A program made the translations under genes and the position numbers. Source: Nocardioides mesophilus (GTDB lineage Bacteria > Actinomycetota > Actinomycetes > Propionibacteriales > Nocardioidaceae). From it: 64,000 bases of DNA. This document shows, in pieces, positions 34,474 to 43,080 of the stretch (position 1 is its first letter; the number at the start of each line of letters is the position of its first letter). Under the pieces are notes generated by a model. The model was given only the letters and a program-made list of their open reading frames with translations. It was not told the origin of the DNA and made no database searches. The DNA lies in contig NZ_CP060713.1 of NCBI RefSeq assembly GCF_014395785.1, positions 4,306,501-4,370,500 on the forward strand. Reading direction: 5' to 3'.

Positions 34474-35323
34474 TGCGCGCCGGCTGCCCCCGGAAGAAGA
34501 TCCGGTCGCGAGCACGAGCGATCGCTTCGTCGGCCGCGACGCCGCGCATCCGGGCGCCACGCACGGTGTCGGTGGCCATCGCACCCGAGGAGTCGCGGAT
34601 GATCTCCGGCAGGTCGATCCCCTCCACCACCATCTCGGCCAGGGCCAGCAGCTGCTGCTCCTCCACGTGGGCGAGGACTGCCGCCACCACTCGGTCGAGG
34701 TCCACCCTGTCCAGCACCACGGAGGTCACATCGAGCCGGTTCACGACGGCGTCCACGTCCACTCGTCCCACCACCGCGTCCACGTCGAGCCGGTTCACGA
34801 CGGCGTCCAGGTCCGCGCGCGCCACCACCGCGTCGACGTCCAGCCGGGCCGCGACCGCGTCCAGGTCCGCCCGCGCCACCACCGCGTCCACGTCCAACCG
34901 GGCCGCGACCGCGTCCACGTCCAACCGGGCTGCGACCGCGTCCAGGTCGACAGCTGCGACGACCGCGTCGAGGTCGACGTCGCGCACGAGGAGCTCGGTC
35001 AGCCGCCCTCTGCGGACCAGCTCGGCGAGCAGGCCGGGGAGCAGCACGTCGACCCGGCTCACGAGCTCGCGGACGAGCCGCTCCCGCAGCGTGGCGCCGG
35101 CACGATCCAGCGACAGGACGAGGCGTTCCGGCCGCCACCGCCGCGGCAGCACGGGTGCGCGCAGACCCCACCTCAGGAGCGGGCCGACGGCAGGGGTGAG
35201 GCGACGACTTGCCGACGAGACGGCCGTGAGCGTCGCTCCGCTCGCCCCCAGCAGCACGTTGGCAACCGTCTCACCGGCGACGACCGACCGACGAGAGGCG
35301 TCGGTCTGTTGCGTGCTGCTCAC
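34460..35323 (-). CDS. Protein with 9-residue tandem repeat array
   Basis: 287 residues from GTG 35323. Residues 116-215 are eleven units of nine residues with consensus [VLA]-D-[LV]-D-A-V-[VA]-[AN]-R, the tenth being degenerate and one residue longer. Predicted as a regular solenoid with buried Val/Ala and a ladder of Asp at two positions. N-terminal residues 1-110 are basic/Leu-rich, and the C-terminus (EGIDLPEIIRDSSGAMATDTVRGARMRGVAADEA) looks conserved. Coupled to an RDD membrane protein. Resembles pentapeptide-like periodic folds but with period nine; function unknown. Confidence 0.85.
   Translation of the reverse strand: MSSTQQTDASRRSVVAGETVANVLLGASGATLTAVSSASRRLTPAVGPLLRWGLRAPVLPRRWRPERLVLSLDRAGATLRERLVRELVSRVDVLLPGLLAELVRRGRLTELLVRDVDLDAVVAAVDLDAVAARLDVDAVAARLDVDAVVARADLDAVAARLDVDAVVARADLDAVVNRLDVDAVVGRVDVDAVVNRLDVTSVVLDRVDLDRVVAAVLAHVEEQQLLALAEMVVEGIDLPEIIRDSSGAMATDTVRGARMRGVAADEAIARARDRIFFRGQPARNEQP
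34679..34978. repeat. 27-base tandem repeats encoding the solenoid
   Basis: Eleven imperfect 27-base units lie in frame within the gene at 34460-35323. Adjacent units are closely similar at DNA level (for example the alternating GCCACCACCGCGTC and GCCGCGACCGCGTC blocks), implying recent expansion by duplication. Confidence 0.8.
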
Positions 35324-35508
35324 ACCCTGATGCTCGTGCCTCGGGCTCGCGAACGCCTCGCCCCGCGCGGATGATCCCGGAGCGCCGTGAGCGGCCCCAC
35401 AGGATTCGACCGGCGCATCACCGGGTACATGCGCTTACGCAACTGTTTGGGTGCGCGCTCTCAGAGGTGCGCGAGACGCGCTCCGCGGAGACGAGAGGGG
35501 ACGACCGG

Positions 35509-36585
35509 GTGGACGACGTGCTGCCGGTGCTCGCCGGTGTCCTCGTCGTCTTCCTGGTTCTCTCCGACGTCTTCTTGACCGTGCTCTTCCCGGCCAGTGG
35601 TCACGGGCCGCTGCGGGAGCCACTGTCGCGATCGACCTGGCGCGCGATGGCGGTCGTGGCCCGCCGGCTGCCCCCGACCCGTCGTCGTGCCCTCCTCGCC
35701 TACAGCGGGCCGGTCCTCATCTCCGCGACCATCATCGTCTGGCTGACGCTGCTGGTCCTCGGGTGGGCGCTGGTCCTCCTGCCCGGCCTCGGCGGCGGCA
35801 TCGTGGCCGCGACCGGCGAGACGGACACCGGCTTCGCCACCGCCGTCTATGTCAGCGGCTTCACGCTGACCACCCTGGGGACCGGCGACGTGGTGCCGGT
35901 CGCCGACGGCTACCGGCTGCTCACCGTGGTCGAGGCCGCGATCGGGTTCAGCGTCTTCACCCTCGCACTGACGTACTTCCTCTCCATCTACAGCGCGATC
36001 ACGGCGCGGCGCACCTTCGCCTCGACACTGCACCAGCAGACCTTCGGCTCCGGGTCGGCCGCACTGCTGCTGATCGGGCTGGCCGACGACGGCGGCCTCC
36101 CGGGTGCGGAGCAGCAGCTGGCGTCGTTGGCAGGCTTCCTCACGCACACGTTCGAGACCCACAGCTCGTACCCGGTGCTGCGGTACTTCCACTACCGTCA
36201 CGACCGCTACGCCCTCCCGCGGGTGCTGCTTATCGCCTTGGAGACCGCGGCGCTGGTCCGGACCTCCCTGTGCCCGCGGCGCTACCGCAGCCTGATCCGG
36301 TCCGCGGGCCTCCACCAGCTGGAGTCCGCCGCGATGCAGCTCCTGGACGAGCTCATCCCCGAGGCGCACCCCGGTGCCGTCGACGACGAGCAGCGTCGGG
36401 CCTGGGAGGAACGCTTCCACCGGTCGAGGAGCGCGCTCGCCCGGGCAGGCCTGGAGGTGGTGGACGACGAGGACCGGGGGGCCCGGGAGTACGTCGCCCG
36501 CCGGGCCGACTGGGACAACTCGCTACGAGCGCTGGCGCACGCCGGCGTCTACGACTGGGACAGGATCGAGGCATCGCCGACATGA
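35509..36585 (+). CDS. Potassium channel family protein
   Basis: 358 residues from GTG 35509, preceded by GAGAGGGG. N-terminal helix VLPVLAGVLVVFLVLSDVFLTVLF, a second helix VLISATIIVWLTLLVLGWAL, then a pore-like loop TLTTLGTGDVVPVAD (compare T-x-G-[YF]-G-D), then helix LLTVVEAAIGFSVFTLALTYFLS, the Ion_trans_2 layout. The long cytosolic C-terminus (~200 residues) is helical and not a RCK domain. The TLGTGD filter departs from canonical GYG/GFG, so ion selectivity is uncertain. ATGA overlap with the DUF2254 gene. Confidence 0.82.
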   Translation: MDDVLPVLAGVLVVFLVLSDVFLTVLFPASGHGPLREPLSRSTWRAMAVVARRLPPTRRRALLAYSGPVLISATIIVWLTLLVLGWALVLLPGLGGGIVAATGETDTGFATAVYVSGFTLTTLGTGDVVPVADGYRLLTVVEAAIGFSVFTLALTYFLSIYSAITARRTFASTLHQQTFGSGSAALLLIGLADDGGLPGAEQQLASLAGFLTHTFETHSSYPVLRYFHYRHDRYALPRVLLIALETAALVRTSLCPRRYRSLIRSAGLHQLESAAMQLLDELIPEAHPGAVDDEQRRAWEERFHRSRSALARAGLEVVDDEDRGAREYVARRADWDNSLRALAHAGVYDWDRIEASPT

Positions 36586-37907
36586 GCCAGCACCGCAACC
36601 GTGCAGAGGTCTCGCAACGGACCGGGCGCCTCGCCCTGCGCGCGGTCCGGGAGTTCGCCTTCGTGCCGAGCATCGTGGTGGCGGCCTTCATCGTCCTCGC
36701 GGTGATCGCGATCCTTGCCGACCAGACCCACCTGGCCCTGTTCGACGGACTGCGCAGCCTGTTCGGAACCGTCATCGGCGCCGACGCCTCCACGGCCGCG
36801 CTGCAGTCGATCGCCACCGGGCTGCTGACCGTCACCTCGATCACCTTCTCGGTGCTGCTGCTGGCGGTCCAGCAGACGGCGTCCAACTTGTCACCGGTCG
36901 TCTTCGACCAGTTCGTGCGACGGCGGATCAACCAGCTGTTGCTCGGCTTCTTCGTCGGGCTCTCCCTGTTCGCCTACGTCGTGATGGTGGCCGTGAAGGA
37001 CTCCATGCCTCCCATCGTGGGCGCCGGGATCGCCACGGTGCTGACCGTCGTGGGCATGCTGCTGCTGCTGGTGCTGGTCTACGTCACCGTCGACCAGATG
37101 CGCCCCTCGAACGTCGTCCGGCAGATCCACGACCGCACCCTGGCTGCCCGCGACGCGCAGCGACCTCTGCGGGAGCGGACCCGACGCTGCGCCGGGTCGG
37201 ACCAGACGGTCCGAGCGACCTGCCACTCGGTGCTGACCGGCTACGTCACCGCGATCGACCTGGACCGGCTGGAGGCGGCCCTCGCGGACGCCCCCGACGC
37301 AGAGATCCGGCTGGAGGTCCAGCTCGGTGGCGGCATCACGTACGGCGACGTGATCGCCACCGTCGCCGACGGTGACACCGCCACCGCGGAGCGCCTGGCC
37401 GACGCCGTGAGCGACTCGGTCGTCATCGACCGCCGCCGCGACATCGACCGGGACGCCACCACCGGGGTGCACGAGCTCGTGAACATCGCCTGGACCAGCG
37501 GCTCCACCTCGAAGCAGAGCCCGGAGGTGGCACTCGAAGGGCTCGACATGCTCAGGGACCTCGCTTCCCGGTGGATGGCGGACCCGCAGCCGGACGGGCC
37601 CTCGGAAGGGACACTGGCAGTCGTGTACCGCGACGACGACCTCGACCAGGTGATGCAAGCGCTGTTCTCGTTGATGGTGGTCGCGCACGAGTCGCACCAG
37701 CACCTGACGGCGGCGCGGGTCCTCGACGCCTACCGGTCACTGCTCGGGCGCGCGGAGCCCGGGCTGCGTGACCGCATGCTGGAGGACATCGAGCGGATGC
37801 AGGACCTGCTGGAGCAGCTTCCGTCCTCGGGAATGCTGGAGAAGTCGCGCGCCGACCTCGCCGCGGCCGTGCGATCGGCCGGCGGCCGGCAGCGGGCCGG
37901 CGCCTGA
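36582..37907 (+). CDS. DUF2254 family membrane protein
   Basis: 441 residues from ATG 36582, overlapping the channel stop. Four membrane helices in the first ~190 residues, with the family motif SIATGLLTVTSITFSVLLLAVQQTASNLSPVVFDQFVRRR, followed by a large cytosolic or periplasmic domain. Function unknown. Overlap with a channel-like gene suggests they act together, for example in osmotic or ion homeostasis. Confidence 0.9.
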   Translation: MSQHRNRAEVSQRTGRLALRAVREFAFVPSIVVAAFIVLAVIAILADQTHLALFDGLRSLFGTVIGADASTAALQSIATGLLTVTSITFSVLLLAVQQTASNLSPVVFDQFVRRRINQLLLGFFVGLSLFAYVVMVAVKDSMPPIVGAGIATVLTVVGMLLLLVLVYVTVDQMRPSNVVRQIHDRTLAARDAQRPLRERTRRCAGSDQTVRATCHSVLTGYVTAIDLDRLEAALADAPDAEIRLEVQLGGGITYGDVIATVADGDTATAERLADAVSDSVVIDRRRDIDRDATTGVHELVNIAWTSGSTSKQSPEVALEGLDMLRDLASRWMADPQPDGPSEGTLAVVYRDDDLDQVMQALFSLMVVAHESHQHLTAARVLDAYRSLLGRAEPGLRDRMLEDIERMQDLLEQLPSSGMLEKSRADLAAAVRSAGGRQRAGA

Positions 37908-37919
37908 CCCCCGGTCGGG

Positions 37920-38944
37920 TCAGACCTCTCGGGGCGGCGCGTAACGGTGCCCCGGGACGAACTCCTCGACGTCGGGGCGGGTGAGCTCGACGACCACCCG
38001 GCAACCCGGGTCGCCGACCGCGATCCGCTCCTCCAGGAGCACGGTCACCGGCTCGCCGGTGTTGCGGGCCGCGATCCCCCGAACACGCTCGAGGTCATCC
38101 GGCACAGCGACGGCGCCCGGCGCACGGCCTCACCGAAGGGACAACGGGTGTTCCCGAGCACGATGCGCTCCTCGGAGACGTCGATGACGTAGAACCCGCC
38201 GTCGATCGCGTGCTTGAGCCGCACGTAGCAGGCGGCCATCTGCTCGGGGGTCATCGTGCCGACGATCCGCTCCGCGACGCGGAACTCCTCCTCCATCTGA
38301 CCGCCGACGTCGGCGCCGACCTGCGCGACCGCGGCTTCCGCCGCGTCGGGGCCGTGCTGGAACTCCAACGTCTGGGCCATCTGCACGACCAGAGCGCGCA
38401 GGAACGTCTCGCGGCCGAAGCCACCCTCGGCCTGTGCCTCGTCCACGCTGGGAAGGCTGCCGGTGGTGCGTCGCGGTGGGTCGTAGCTCGCCTCCGGCCT
38501 GCGCACCACCGGGAGCGTCACCGAGACGCGCATGCCGGAGGTCGCACGCTGGACGGCCTGCATCGCCGGGGCGAGGTGGTTGATCAGGAACAGCCCGCGC
38601 CCGGACTCCTGCAGCGGGTCGATGTCGCGGCCGTCCGCCTCGACCACCTGCGCAGGGTCGAAGCCCGGTCCCAGGTCGCTGACGGTGAGCACGGGCGAGC
38701 TGGCCTGCCAGGCGAGGGTCACCCAGACCGGGCCGGCCGCGTGCCGGGCGGTGTTGCCGAGAAGCTCGCTGACCACCAGCTCCGCGTCATCGATCTCGCC
38801 CCCGGTGGCAGCATGGCGTCGCAGGTAATCGGCCACCTCGCGTCGCAACGCCGACACGGCGCCGGCGTCGTCGCCGTCCAGATACCAGTCCACCGGGTCA
38901 TTGTGCTCCCTGCGCCCTGAAAACGGCTGCTTGGGGGCGGACAC
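37920..38944 (-). pseudogene. HATPase plus methanogen-output-like domain protein, frame broken by one base
   Basis: From GTG 38944: an anti-sigma-type histidine-kinase-like ATPase (ELVVSELLGNTARHA, LTVSDLGPGFDP, SGRGLFLINHLA; about residues 25-150), a helical linker, then a Cys-containing output domain (GNTRCPFGEAVRRAPSLCRMTSSVFGG). There the frame breaks; the alternate frame continues IAARNTGEPVTVLLEERIAVGDPGCRVVVEL to the stop at 37920. The span is 1025 bases, one short of 341 residues; one missing base in the C run at 38076-38080 restores it. Probably binds ATP and modulates an anti-sigma/partner-switch pathway; an in-frame GTG at 38893 is an alternative start. Confidence 0.78.
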
Positions 38945-38993
38945 GCCGCACGCCGGCTGCCGGCGCCGCCAGAACTGCCGGCGGCAGGCGGGG

Positions 38994-39887
38994 TCAGCCC
39001 GTCAGGCCGGCCAGGAGTCCGGGGGCCCGGCACGGGATCTCCCGGGCCAGGAAGCCGATCGGTCCCACGTCGGCGGCCAGCCGGTCACCGGCCGCCCCGT
39101 GCAGGAACGCGCCCCAGACCGCGGCCTGGGCCGGATCGGCGCCGCGGGCGAGCAAGCCGGTGACGAAGCCGGCCTGTACGTCGCCGGAGCCGGCCACGCC
39201 GAGACCGGGTCCTCCGGCGAGCACCTGCCAGAGCTGACCCTGCGGCGTCGCCACGACCTTGCGGCTGCCACCGCAGACGACCACCGCTCGCAGCCGCTTC
39301 GCCAGCTCGACGGTCGTCGCCTCCTGGTCGCGCTCGACCTCCTCGTCGTCGACGTGCAACGTCCTGGCGAGCTCGCCCGGGTTGACGGTCACCACGCACC
39401 GTCCGTCGAGGTGGTGCAGGCCCTCCGGGTTCTCGGTCAGGTAGGCAGAGCCCAGCGCGTCGACGACGACCGTCGAGGACAGCTGTGGCACCAGCGCTCC
39501 AAGCAGCGCCTGCGCCGTCGCCGGGGTCTGGATGCCGGGCCCGAGCAGGGCCACCTCCGCGTCCCGGGCGAGCTCGACGAGGCGGTCGACGTCCTCGGTG
39601 GTCAGCTCGCCCTCGTCGTCCTCGGCGAGCGCCATCACGAGCGCCTCGGGCACGGCCGGCCCGACCTGGCTGGTGACGGTGCGTGCCGTGGCCACCTGCA
39701 GCTTGCCGCCGCCCACCCGGAGAGCCGCCTCACCGGCGAGCACCACCGCTCCCGCCGTCCGGCCGCTGCCGCCGACCACGAGGACGACCCCTCGTGCCTC
39801 CTTGTCCGAACCTGGCTCGGGCAGCTGCCAGCCGCGCAGCAGCTCGGGCGTCACGGTCGTCGGCTCAGCCACCGCTCTCACCGCCAC
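38994..39887 (-). CDS. nnrD: ADP-dependent NAD(P)H-hydrate dehydratase
   Basis: 297 residues. Ribokinase-like carbohydrate-kinase-related fold with VVLVVGGSGRTAGAVVLAGEAALRVGGG, VTVNPGELARTL (N-x-x-E-metal site) and GSGDVQAGFVTGLLARG (GxGD base). It repairs damaged NAD(P)HX using ADP. It lacks the epimerase (YjeF_N) half, which must be elsewhere. GTG candidates at 39887, 39881 and 39872 all overlap the upstream phosphatase gene, indicating translational coupling. Confidence 0.92.
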   Translation of the reverse strand: MAVRAVAEPTTVTPELLRGWQLPEPGSDKEARGVVLVVGGSGRTAGAVVLAGEAALRVGGGKLQVATARTVTSQVGPAVPEALVMALAEDDEGELTTEDVDRLVELARDAEVALLGPGIQTPATAQALLGALVPQLSSTVVVDALGSAYLTENPEGLHHLDGRCVVTVNPGELARTLHVDDEEVERDQEATTVELAKRLRAVVVCGGSRKVVATPQGQLWQVLAGGPGLGVAGSGDVQAGFVTGLLARGADPAQAAVWGAFLHGAAGDRLAADVGPIGFLAREIPCRAPGLLAGLTG

Positions 39888-40629
39888 GACCCTCGCGTCG
39901 CCCGGACGGCTCGTTGGTGACGTCGGCCTCGGTGTCCTCGAGGACGGAGGCGTCGGCGAACCGTTCGAGGACGAGCCCGGCGCCGTCGTGCCGGTAGGTG
40001 GTCAGCGAGCAGTTCGCGATGTCAGAGGACTTGTCGATGTCGAGCAGCTCCTGCTCGGTGAGCCCCTCCAGCACGTAGCGGAAGCTCATGATCACGGCCT
40101 GGTGGGTGAACATCCACACCCGGGCGTCCTGGTGGCCGTGCCGGAGGTCCTGCAGCAGCGAGCGGACCCGCAGCACCACGTCGGCCCAGCTCTCCCCCGA
40201 CGGCGGCTGGTAGTAGAACTTGCCCACCCGGCTCCGCCGCTCCGCCTCGCCGGCGTACTCGGTCCGGATGCCCTGGCCGGTGAGCCCGTCGAACAGGCCG
40301 AGGTCGCGCTCGCGCAGCCGCTCGTCCAGCACCACCTCGATGCCCAGCTCGGACATCACCTCGGTGGCGGTGCGGAAGGCGCGTTCGTAGGGGGAGCTGA
40401 CGACCAGGGTCGGCCGCTCGTGGCCCGTGAGCCACCGCCCCAGTGCCTGGGCCTGCTCGTAGCCGGTGTCGGAGAGCTTCACGTCGGCGTCGCGCGCCTT
40501 GAGGTCGAGGCGGTCGGCGCCGGCGTCCCGGGCAGCCGCGTCCGCCAGGTTGCCGAGGCTCTGGCCGTGCCGCGCCAGGGTCAGCTCGCGAGGACCGTCA
40601 TGGAGTCCGACCAGCCGGGCGGGTGCCAT
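39865..40629 (-). CDS. Histidine phosphatase family protein
   Basis: 254 residues. Phosphoglycerate-mutase-like: LARHGQSLGN (catalytic His), VVSSPYERAFRTA, LRERDLGLFDGL (acid) and WMFTHQAVIMSFRYVL (second His). Such enzymes dephosphorylate small molecules or proteins; substrate not evident. The C-terminus is Gly/Glu-rich. Overlaps nnrD by 23 bases. Confidence 0.88.
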   Translation of the reverse strand: MAPARLVGLHDGPRELTLARHGQSLGNLADAAARDAGADRLDLKARDADVKLSDTGYEQAQALGRWLTGHERPTLVVSSPYERAFRTATEVMSELGIEVVLDERLRERDLGLFDGLTGQGIRTEYAGEAERRSRVGKFYYQPPSGESWADVVLRVRSLLQDLRHGHQDARVWMFTHQAVIMSFRYVLEGLTEQELLDIDKSSDIANCSLTTYRHDGAGLVLERFADASVLEDTEADVTNEPSGRREGRGGESGG

Positions 40630-40856
40630 CGTGTCCTCCTGGATCTCGATCCTGCGTCTTCATGCTCGCACCGGGCGCGAGGCTCGGAGCTCGTCTCTCC
40701 CAGCCCGGTACCCCACGGGCCTCGAGGCTCAAACCCTGCGCGGACCGGTCCCCCGTGCCGCGTGGTGCCGCGAAGGCGCCGGTGTCCTGCCGCCGGGTGG
40801 TGGAGCCGCGGACCGGCTGGTTCACTGGTGCGGAACCGTTCGAGAGGGAGAGACCT

Positions 40857-41378
40857 GTGACCAGTGCTGCCACCGACCTGCTCATCGATGCCCTCGACCG
40901 GGTCCGGGAGGGGGTCCACGAGGTCGTCGACGGGCTCGACCGGGGCCAGCTCGCCGCACGGGTCGACGACGGCGCCAACTCGATCGCGTGGCTCGTCTGG
41001 CACCTCACCCGGATCGAGGACGACCACGTCGCCGGCGTCGCCGGCACCGACCAGGTCTGGCACACGGAGGGTTGGTACGACCGCTTCGGGCTGCCGCTCC
41101 CCCGCCACGACCACGGCTACGGGCACACCGCCGAGCAGGTGGCCTCCGTGGTCGTCGAGCCGGACCTCCTGCTCGGTTACCACGATGCGACCCACGCGGC
41201 CGCGGTCGCCTACCTGCGGACCCTCGAGGACGCCGAGATGAGCCGTGTGGTGGACACGCGCTGGGACCCGCCGGTGACGCTGGCGGTGCGGCTGGTGAGC
41301 GTGGTCAACGACTGCACGCAGCACGTCGGCCAGGCCGCGTTCGCCCGCGGAATCCTGCAACGACGTACCCAGGGGTGA
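40857..41378 (+). CDS. DinB family protein
   Basis: 173 residues from GTG 40857, with AGGGAG upstream. DinB/DUF664 four-helix bundle with the metal ligands in AWLVWHLTRIEDDH, LLGYHDATHAA and NDCTQHVGQAAFARGIL (the three His of the superfamily). Members include mycothiol-dependent enzymes in actinobacteria. The LysR-substrate-like gene begins 3 bases after its stop. Confidence 0.88.
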   Translation: MTSAATDLLIDALDRVREGVHEVVDGLDRGQLAARVDDGANSIAWLVWHLTRIEDDHVAGVAGTDQVWHTEGWYDRFGLPLPRHDHGYGHTAEQVASVVVEPDLLLGYHDATHAAAVAYLRTLEDAEMSRVVDTRWDPPVTLAVRLVSVVNDCTQHVGQAAFARGILQRRTQG

Positions 41379-41380
41379 GC

Positions 41381-42109
41381 GTGCACCCCGCCTTCACCGT
41401 CGCCTTCGTCCCGGGCGTCACTCCGGACAAGTGGGTACGGCGGTGGGCCGACCGGCACCCGGACCGCCCCCTGCGGGTCCGCCAGGTCGAGGTGCCGGAG
41501 CAGCTCGACGTGGTGCGGGACGGGCACGCCTCGATGGCGTTCGTCCGCGACCTGTCCCGGCCGGACGACCTGCACCTGATCCCGCTCTACGAGGAGGTGC
41601 CGGTGGCGGTGGTCCACCACGAGCACCCTGCGGCCGCCTTCGACGAGATCGACCTCGACGACCTCGTCGACGAGCCGTTGTTCCTCGACCCGGACATCCC
41701 CGCCTGGCGGGACCTGGCCCCCGACCTGACCGGCGGCTCCCGTCCGACGCTGCCACCGATGACCCTGCGTCAGGCGGTCGAGACGGTCGGCGCCGGCACC
41801 GGCGTGGTGGTGACGGTGCTGTCGGTGGCCAGGCTCCACCAGCGCAAGGACGTGGTGGCGGTCCCGCTGCTGGGGCTGCCCGGCTCGGCGGTGGGGCTCG
41901 CGTGGCGGCGCGCGGACGACGACGACCGGCTCGAGACGTTCGTCGGCATCGTCCGCGGGCGGACCGAGCGCAGCTCCCGCGGCGAGGGGGCCGCCGCAGC
42001 ACCGGAGCAGCCCCCTGCGAAGCCGGAGCCTCGGCGGTCGTCGGCGCGTACGTCGTCGCCGGCTCGAACCGGACGGTCGGGCCGGTCCGGCCGCTCCCGC
42101 CGCCGGTAG
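41381..42109 (+). CDS. LysR-type substrate-binding domain protein lacking the DNA-binding domain
   Basis: 242 residues from GTG 41381. It covers only the periplasmic-binding-like effector domain of LysR regulators (FTVAFVPGVTPDKWVRRWADRHPD..., VAVVHHEHPAAAFDEIDLDDLVDEPLFL, LRQAVETVGAGTGVVVTVLSVARLH). No helix-turn-helix precedes it, and none is missing through a frameshift because the DinB gene ends 3 bases upstream. The C-terminus is a Ser/Arg/Lys/Pro-rich basic tail ending RSGRSRRR, possibly nucleic-acid binding. Widespread in Nocardioides-like genomes. Confidence 0.88.
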   Translation: MHPAFTVAFVPGVTPDKWVRRWADRHPDRPLRVRQVEVPEQLDVVRDGHASMAFVRDLSRPDDLHLIPLYEEVPVAVVHHEHPAAAFDEIDLDDLVDEPLFLDPDIPAWRDLAPDLTGGSRPTLPPMTLRQAVETVGAGTGVVVTVLSVARLHQRKDVVAVPLLGLPGSAVGLAWRRADDDDRLETFVGIVRGRTERSSRGEGAAAAPEQPPAKPEPRRSSARTSSPARTGRSGRSGRSRRR

Positions 42110-42150
42110 GTGCGGCCACGGGAACGGGGACCCGGCCTCCAGTGCTGCGC

Positions 42151-43080
42151 TCAGCTCCCCGTCGTGGTGAGCCGGAGCGTCGCAGCGTCCTCGCCCTCGG
42201 CCGCGTGGTGGATCGGGACGACCTCCACGGGGCAGTGGGTCTCGCGAATCAGGGTCCGGGTGACGGAGCCGAGGTAGAAGCCCAGCGGTGCGCCGCGGCT
42301 GTGCCGGCCCACCAGCATCAGGTCCGCGCGCGCCGAGGCCTCCACCAGCGCCGCCGCCGGAGGCTCGTGGCGGATGTCCGCCTCCACGTGCACCTCGGGG
42401 TAGCGCAGGCGCAGGTCGGCCATCGACTGCTCGAGCCGGCGGGAGGCCTCCCGCTGCCACTCCTCACCGTGGGTGCGCGCGGTGATGATGTCGTCGTAGG
42501 GACTCGGCAGCTTCCACGCGTGCAGGACGGTCAGGCGCGACCGGCGCCGGGCAGCGGTGCTGAACGCCGTCTCCAGCGGCTCGCCCGGGTGGTCGACGTC
42601 CTCCACCCCCACCAGCACGCACGAATGGGGGCTCGTGGGCTCCCAGTCCGCGGGCACGCAGACCACCGGGCAGTGCGCGCGCAGGGCGACGCCACTGGTG
42701 GTCGAGGCGGTCAGCACCCGTTGGACGGCGCTGCGGCGTCGATGACCCAGCACCACCGTCCGGGCCTGGTCGCTGAGCTGGACCATGAAGTGCACCCGCG
42801 AGCCGATCCGCATCGTCTCCTCGATGTCCAGGGAGCGCTCCGCCAGCTGGTCGGCGCTGCGGTGCGCGACGCGCAGGATCCGGCGTCCGGTCTCCTCGAG
42901 AGTCTCGGAGCCGACCAGAGGCAGCATCGGCGTCATCGGCACCACCTCGGGCACCGCGTGCGCCAGCACGAGCTTGCAGTCGTGGCGCCGCGCCTCGGCG
43001 ACGGCGTACGCGAGCGCCTTCATGCTCTCCTCGCTGCCGTCGATGCCGACGACGACGGGCAGCTGCCCTCCAGTGGTCAT
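42151..43080 (-). CDS. Universal stress protein, two tandem Usp domains
   Basis: 309 residues from ATG 43080. Domain 1 begins VVVGIDGSEESMKALAYAVAEA and contains the switch region VVLGHRRRSAVQRVLTASTTSGVALRAHCPVVCVP; domain 2 begins CVLVGVEDVDHPGEPLETAF and ends DLMLVGRHSRGAPLGFYLGSVTRTLIRETHCPVEVVP. The G-x2-G-x9-G[ST] ATP motif is clear in domain 2 and changed in domain 1. Double-Usp proteins such as Rv2623 in M. tuberculosis bind ATP and belong to the DosR regulon. Convergent with the LysR-substrate gene. Confidence 0.92.
   Translation of the reverse strand: MTTGGQLPVVVGIDGSEESMKALAYAVAEARRHDCKLVLAHAVPEVVPMTPMLPLVGSETLEETGRRILRVAHRSADQLAERSLDIEETMRIGSRVHFMVQLSDQARTVVLGHRRRSAVQRVLTASTTSGVALRAHCPVVCVPADWEPTSPHSCVLVGVEDVDHPGEPLETAFSTAARRRSRLTVLHAWKLPSPYDDIITARTHGEEWQREASRRLEQSMADLRLRYPEVHVEADIRHEPPAAALVEASARADLMLVGRHSRGAPLGFYLGSVTRTLIRETHCPVEVVPIHHAAEGEDAATLRLTTTGS

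Noticed and set aside
41381-42109. LysR-like gene considered a truncated regulator
   Set aside because: No helix-turn-helix sequence exists upstream in any frame; the adjacent DinB gene occupies the space, so the short form is the natural one.
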